A stretch of 64,000 bases of DNA from Sequoia sempervirens. Taxonomy: Eukaryota; Streptophyta; Pinopsida; Cupressales; Cupressaceae. The notes below the pieces were generated by a model that did no database searches, had not been told where the DNA came from, and worked only from the letters and a program-made list of their open reading frames with translations. Positions within the stretch are counted from its first letter, which is position 1; each line of letters starts with the position of its first letter. The position numbers were made by a program, and so were the translations under genes. Location: assembly GCA_007258455.2 (NCBI GenBank), contig VDFB02047230.1, positions 156,806,635 through 156,870,634 on the forward strand, written 5' to 3'. Below, piece after piece: positions 57,513 to 64,000 of this stretch.

Positions 57513-60500
57513 TGAACAACCCTGGTCTTCTACTCAGTAAAATTTCTCCAAGATTTCATGTTAAGTGAATAAACCATGATGTCATAACATAGCAATAAAA
57601 AAATTTCTTCCCATAATGTAAATTACATGCATAATTGAAATAACACCAATTCCAAATTGTTATTGCATTCCAATGTAATTTCACAAATCTTCCCAAACAT
57701 AGTTATCATATTGATTGAACTCAAGTATATTGTTCACGATTACATCCTTCCATATAAATAGGTACATGATATGTACATAGCTCATTTGAGCTTCATCTGA
57801 CAATAGCTATACAAACTATTCCTGATGTTGCCGCATCAATGCATACATTATGAATGTCCCTACTCGGTGCAAAAACTCCAGTTTTCCCTAATATTGTCGC
57901 AAACATCTGCAAACCTTGACCACCAACTGATGAGGAGAAGCATCATTCAAGCGCTTTTTCGCCAACCACAAACTCATATGCGGTCCCCCACACATCTATC
58001 ATTCAATAGATGGCCATACCTTTCGACGAAGAGATTGGTTGGTAAACCTCTTATCAATAGCCTATCTGAGCTTAGTGTTGTGTCCTACATGACTAGAACT
58101 TGTAAACCCACAATCTAGGACTAGCATGCATACAACTGGATCACGATGAACTTAACAGTGCAAACAGTGGCCATTTACACTACTTTGGCCAAAGTGTTCT
58201 CACTCAGTACTTCGAATGAAGGTCATTCGGTTCACACACACTTCTATCTAGCTCGGTTTAGATCTTGACCATTCATATACTATGCTTAGGTAATTTCCTT
58301 CCTTAGGTAATCCCTAACCTCATAAATAACCTAATTCCTTTTCTGAAAACACTATGATATCCTATGGATATTCCCATCCCTTGTAGTATATAAGACCTTT
58401 CCTAGTCCACAAGTTAAATTTTCATAGACAAGCCATTCACTACAAAAGACAATCTAGTTCCAAGTATAACTTTATAATCTAGAGTATAGCTATATAAGCT
58501 TCTTATATTCATAGATTAGTTATTCATAAATAACCGACTCCAATTAGTAATATATCACACCAAATAGTGGTTCTTACCAAGAGAATAGCCACATCAATGA
58601 TTGTCCTCAATCGAAGAATAATCATAGCAATAGATACTTCCCTTTGAGAGTGTATCCCCTTAATAAAAGAGTTATTCAAGTAGAAACTTGTCAACAATGT
58701 GACTTCTCTTCAAGAGTGTAAAGCAATTAACCAAGTATTAGGTAATTCCACCTACGTTTCTAAACATATAGAATTCCATAAACTCAAGTGATTTACTAAA
58801 TCTCTAAGGTGAATCTTAACCTCATTATACTCTAATCTTAGGATAAAGTCATCAACCAATGACTAGACCGATTATATAGGTTACTCTAACCTCACATATT
58901 TCAATCAAGACCAAGTGTACAACCCAACCCAATGAGTTATTCTCAACCCAAAGGTATCAACAAGTATTCAAGTACCTATCCCCAGAGTAACCCACTAGCC
59001 ATATAGTATATTCAAATAACTTAGCTATGAGTAACTCTTAAGCTACCCTTGTATAATCATATCTAGTGTAATAATAATACTTATGATGAACAAATCCTCC
59101 TATCATGGAGTATCTACAAGCACATCACAAAACAGTATAATAGCTTCTATTTCCTTTTCAAGCAAATACTATTTTCCCTAAATGCAAGTACTTATAATAG
59201 ACAATCAAAGCAATCATGGGAAACAATCTTTCAAAAGCTTTAAACAATTAAGAAAAAATATCCTCATGCCTATTTTCAGTTATCCAATCGATTGACTGCA
59301 AATCAATTTTCCCACAACAACAACTAGCCCATGCTTGATTCCTTCAGCTATGCCACAACAATCCCCCTTCTCTCAAGTTGATAATGTACTTCACTCAATA
59401 TGCTAATATTCTCACAAATACTCACAACTCTCTCTCTCTCAAATAGAATAGAATATTGTAGAGAAGAATGTATAAAATACTAAGCACAATGCATATGGGA
59501 TGTGTCCCCAAATAAGTGAGTTTTCTCTACTATTTATACAACAACAAAGAGGCTTATCATCCTATAGATTAGGCATGAGTGTTGACATCAATCATCATGC
59601 ATAGCTACTCACTCAACTTAGCTAAAAGGTGGCACACTAAGAAGGATATACTCAACAAAACCATGCTACAAGTTGACCTCTTTTGATGACAATAGTGAAA
59701 GACTTTCAAATCAGCACATGATGATAAAGGTGTAATTTGAATTGCCCTCACAATGAACATCTACAGTGAATATGATTCATAAGGTGGCGCTAAGGTAAAT
59801 AGCTCTTCCCAACAATTGACAGGATCTACAATATATTTGAATCAATCAATATCAAATATGCAACACATAACTTACATCAACTTAGTCTTAAATGAGTCGA
59901 TTCTCTTCATTTATTAGTTTGACCAAGTCATCGACTTGTTGTACATGCTCTTTATTTGTTGTTGATATTTACCAAATAACAAGGCACTTTAAGAGTTTAC
60001 TAAGTCAAAGTTTTTTCCAAATAAGGCATCGACTAAGTCTCCTTCACATATCAACTTAATGCTACCAGTTATTTTGCAAAATACTTGTTCCTTTATGCAT
60101 GGACAACATGAGTAATACTAGTACAGTCATAAGTATTATAATCAGCCTTTGATTAAGTTAAATATTTGATCTCTATCATTGCTAATGATAGTCGATTTCC
60201 ATGCAAGTGATAATATATATTAATATATATAATCACATATACATATATATAAATATCAATGTGTGTGTGTGTGTATACATGTCAACTATGTATGTATACA
60301 TTTGATATACAAATAAGTATAAGCAAGATAGTAATCCCATTGTAATAACAATATATCGATTGTATACATATATCAATATATTAGTATGGACATGTATGTT
60401 TGCCATCATACGTGTGTATCGATACATATTTACATATGGATATATGTATATACTATACTATACATACATATATATGTATGTATATATATACACACACATT

Positions 60501-61181
60501 CGATTCTCACAAAAGCCATACACAATTACTATTGCATTGAGAAGCACCTATGTGTGATATATCTATACATATATACATATACATGTCATTAGATCCAATT
60601 GACATGCATGTGTATATATATACACATACTCTACATACATCCTACTCATCAATACAAACATAGTAATACAAGAAAGAACTCTTAAGTTCAAACAAATAAA
60701 CATCACCCATTAATGCATTTTAATAGTAAACAAGACTCTTACTAATGTAGACACCTCAACTAAGGATGACTTACCAACTTCTCACATAATGACTCGACTC
60801 AATTATTCTATTGTGGTGTGTGTAAGCTCAAATAGGTTACATTATTGATTACCCGACCAAGATCTTCTCCTAAGTCATATTTCCCCTCTGCCTGGGGGAA
60901 TTGAGCATATACCTGCAACCACTAACACATGCGCATGGCAATCAGCTGTTCACAAAATATGCAATATACGCAATACATCTCCAAAGTTAAAATATCAATT
61001 CAATAACCATCCATTTCACATATATGCAATACTTTTCATAACATTAAATGAGATAACATTCATTCATAATACATTGATAAAAAAGTGCAAGCACAATTTA
61101 TTCATCTCCATAATTCACATTACATTCATATTTACCATACATAGTAATAGTAAATAGTAATTACACAATTGGGGTGTAGCA
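57513..61181 (-). mobile_element. Solo LTR of the chromovirus family, reverse orientation
   Basis: Reverse complement matches the chromovirus LTR from TGCTACACCCCAATTGTG (LTR start, 61181) through the GTCCCCCACACATCTATCAT phrase (57977) to the LTR tail. A perfect CTCAA duplication lies at 57508-57512 and 61182-61186, and no internal element sequence is present, so it arose by LTR-LTR recombination. It is about 3.67 kb, longer and more divergent than the 3.1-kb pair. A TATAAATAG motif sits at 59538-59530. AT-repeat tracts (60220-60640) generate spurious frames. Confidence 0.9.
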
Positions 61182-61186
61182 CTCAA

Positions 61187-64000
61187 CCTCTCTCAATCTT
61201 TCTTGGACATATTTTAGCTTTGTTAATTCTATTAGCTTCTAATAATTATTCTCCTCTTGTTTTTTTTATTATACTCTAGCATTTCCAAGTCTCCTTAGGA
61301 TCTTGCATTCATTGCCTACAATCTTTTACCATTTCTCCATAGCCATTACTATTGCCTCCTATCTCCATAGTCAAAACCCTACAAGAATCATCCTCTACCT
61401 TCCTAATGGCATGTTGATAATCCATTTCCAATACCTTCCTCCATTTTCACAAAGAAAAATGCACCCATAATAAACCTCCATAGTATTTTACTACAACTTT
61501 GAGCACCCATCACCTTTAACAATCTGCACTTTAGGATTTTGAACACTCCAATCATCTACCCACTTATTGAGTTTAAAACAAACCAATTAGGGGACTAACT
61601 AAGCTAACCTCCCCCAAAACCATAACCCATTCCCTTCCCCTCCCCTATTTATAGGTTATGTCTTAGATAGCTTAATACCAAAAATTTAAACCCAAATTCT
61701 ACAAGTGTCATGAATATCATGACAACCAAATGTCCATCTCTAGAAATTTTCAAGTTTATATGACCAAAAGACACTACTATTTGTTTGAGTTTAATAGTGT
61801 GGTTACTATGGTGGGCCTATGAAGTTCAATTTTTCGCATCATTTAGACATTTGTTTAAATTCAAACACTGGAGTGGACCTTGAGGTTGCTAGCATATTTT
61901 TTTAGGTCATGAGCACAACTTCTAGGCTAGGACTATTTATTGCAACGATATAGTTTTCAAAGCTCTTCCTCAATCTTATTCTATCATCCAATTTCATTAG
62001 TTGTTGAATTTGGGACACCTTTCTAACTTTTTTCATTTCTTCTACAAATCGTAATTCCTTTTACAACTCTAGTGTAACTATTTCATTTTTTAATTTTTGT
62101 TTATACCTGTAAATTTAATAAGAGGAATGAATTTAACTACTTAACAATTACAAACTAGTAGTATATAAACATACCTTCTTTCATAGAGATAGTTTATTTC
62201 ATCTTATAGTTACTACAATCTCTCTTTAAATAGGAGGATTTTAAACTCCCTGATTGTTACCTTCAAACTCTACCCAATCAACAAGAGGAATCTTGATGCT
62301 ATTCACATCATGTCACCTTGGGCAAGTCAAAATAAACAATGGATATCTCACTAAGAAATGATTGTTTTCTTTCATATAAAGAATATTTGCTACCATGTTC
62401 TTTATTTTCTCTTAAATGACCCCAACTCCATAGTAAAAAAAAATTATCTACCAAATTTTGATGTAACTTGGTCAATAATGTCTATTCCAAAAACCATTTT
62501 AGGTTGTCAATGTGCGTTTTGGTCTTGAAGCTTCAACCAAGTTTGGATGTCATTTTTCAACTACATCGCAAATCATGGTCACCTCTAAAGAATAAGGAGC
62601 ACATGTGTATGCTTTTTACTGTTTCAATTGTGTGAGTGGTATTATTCCCTAATGTCAGGCACTAGCTTCTTAGACTTAAATAGTGTGGTCATGCTCTCCA
62701 AAGGGTAGAATGTCCTTCAAACATCTCAGAAAACATTTTAAATCCTTAACAATTATAGTGGCTTGTAAATATTGTGTTGAATGGCATGCTTGTGTTTTAG
62801 AGAGGATTGCGCTTATTACTCCCTTTGTTCCCTTCGACATATTTTCTATGCAAAAATAACTAAATAATTGTCATGGTAGATTTAGCAATCTTGGGAGTTG
62901 ATTACAATCATGCCAAGTGTTTTAATCACTAAACTCCTAATGTTGGATTCAAAATTATGAAAATGTGGCTGGGCACATCTATTAAGGATCCATTATAAGT
63001 TTTAATACTATGACATTTCTTTGAGCAACCGATGGTATCTCCATCAACCATTATAATTTTGAAACCTAAGGTCATATAAACAAAACAATCAGTTTGTGAT
63101 GAATGGAATTTTGTACTCGAATCTCTACAAAACTTTTTGGTTCTTGATGAAACCTTCAGATGTTTACGTTATACTAATACCTACTAGGATATGTCAAGAG
63201 ATGGTAGTTGTCGCATAATTTGCTCCATATAATAGTGGATTCTTATTATTCATTCCACTTCTCCTTTTAGGGTATATTTTGTGTAAAAGACTTTTTCTAT
63301 ACAGGCTTGTTACCTATGCTCCGTTTGTTACCACAGCTCAAGCATAGTGCATTAGCTTTCCACTCTAAAAAGTTATTGAGGGTCAATGATAAAGACAGCA
63401 ATTAAGAATGTATTTCTTTCTTCTTAATGGTACTTGAGTGGTTCTTCTGTCAACTGTGTTGCTGGTTCAAGAAGAATGTTTCATTTCCCATATTTGAATG
63501 CAAGACCCAATTTTAGATGTTGTCCTCAATATTATCATTGGGGGTGTCATCCAACCTTTAGTTTAGTCAAATCAACGGAGCCATTTGAGACCAATTCCTT
63601 AATAAAGGGTCCATTATAAGAACGAGTTTCTTTGGACTTCCACATCCATTTGTACCAGATGTATTGGTTTTCTTGTAACTATAAAGAACTGTCCAGTACT
63701 TCTTGTAACAACTCGACTTCTTGTTGGTTGAAGACTTATTTCAATTGCCTATAGGAAAGGATCCAGTAGTTGTGCACCCTAACTTCGCGCTTCTCAAAAT
63801 CCTACTTAAAAATTTCAAATCACTCCAATTTTTTTACAGCAGCTTACTTGGCAAGTCCCCTGCTTATAACTTTCGTTTCAGGGCCACATCAGCATGCTTT
63901 TTGTCAAGGTGTCCAAAAAGGCCCAAAACAAACCTGTTACCAATACTTGTGCATTCACATCATGGGTAGTTGAGCGCTGATGTGGCATCACATGATTGGT
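61187..64000. other. No recognisable gene
   Basis: AT-rich sequence with short frames only; 63434-63618 and 63721-63968 are open but show no known motif. No LTR, inverted terminal repeat or poly-A border was found before the window ends. Confidence 0.45.

Noticed and set aside
63434..63969. Plus-strand frames of 61 and 82 residues near the right edge
   Set aside because: No recognisable motif, short, and in different frames; no support beyond being open.

Overview
The window looks like intergenic DNA from a large, repeat-packed plant nuclear genome, most likely a gymnosperm. It is AT-rich, I see no intact host gene, tRNA, rRNA or CRISPR array, and almost every coding trace belongs to a decayed plant retrotransposon (Ty3/gypsy chromovirus, Ty1/copia, L1-type LINE). 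The gymnosperm assignment is inference from old, heavily nested, slowly decaying LTR elements; the sequence cannot fix the species.

Layout. 1-9155: simple repeats at the left edge, a CT-rich tract near 3.8-4.2 kb, a 456-bp TA-flanked inverted-repeat MITE (6143-6598), and otherwise unrecognised sequence. 9156-36409: one old Ty3/gypsy-type element with gag and protease relics but no polymerase, bounded by 1.3-kb LTRs and a near-matching 5-bp target duplication (CAATG/CAGTG). It was opened twice: by a 1.08-kb terminal-inverted-repeat element (12766-13845), and by an 18-kb chromovirus (15182-33205, duplication TTTCC) with 3.1-kb LTRs. The chromovirus itself carries a solo LTR (20946-22512, duplication ATATT) inside its reverse transcriptase, and a 5'-truncated LINE (23063-28354, minus strand) inside its RNase H. 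The LINE is the most unusual object here: a second long reading frame of unknown family lies downstream of its ORF2.

36637-48920: a degenerate Ty1/copia element (copia A) with short LTRs, a Met-type primer site and a polypurine tract. It contains an ORF1-only LINE-like insertion (37379-39018, 14-bp target duplication) and a nearly complete minus-strand Ty1/copia element (copia B, 39432-46410). Copia B in turn carries a second copy of the 1.08-kb inverted-repeat element in one LTR (39594-40681). 48921-64000: a 41-bp tandem repeat, a long broken reading frame of unknown family (about 50640-53930), an orphan copia 3' end (about 54600-55400), and a reverse-oriented solo LTR of the same chromovirus family (57513-61181, duplication CTCAA). 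The final 2.8 kb is unrecognised.

No genes cooperate in a host pathway here. The logic is insertion upon insertion, and target-site duplications give a partial relative order. Apart from the LINE open frames, every pol relic has stops, frameshifts or lost catalytic residues, so the elements look immobile.
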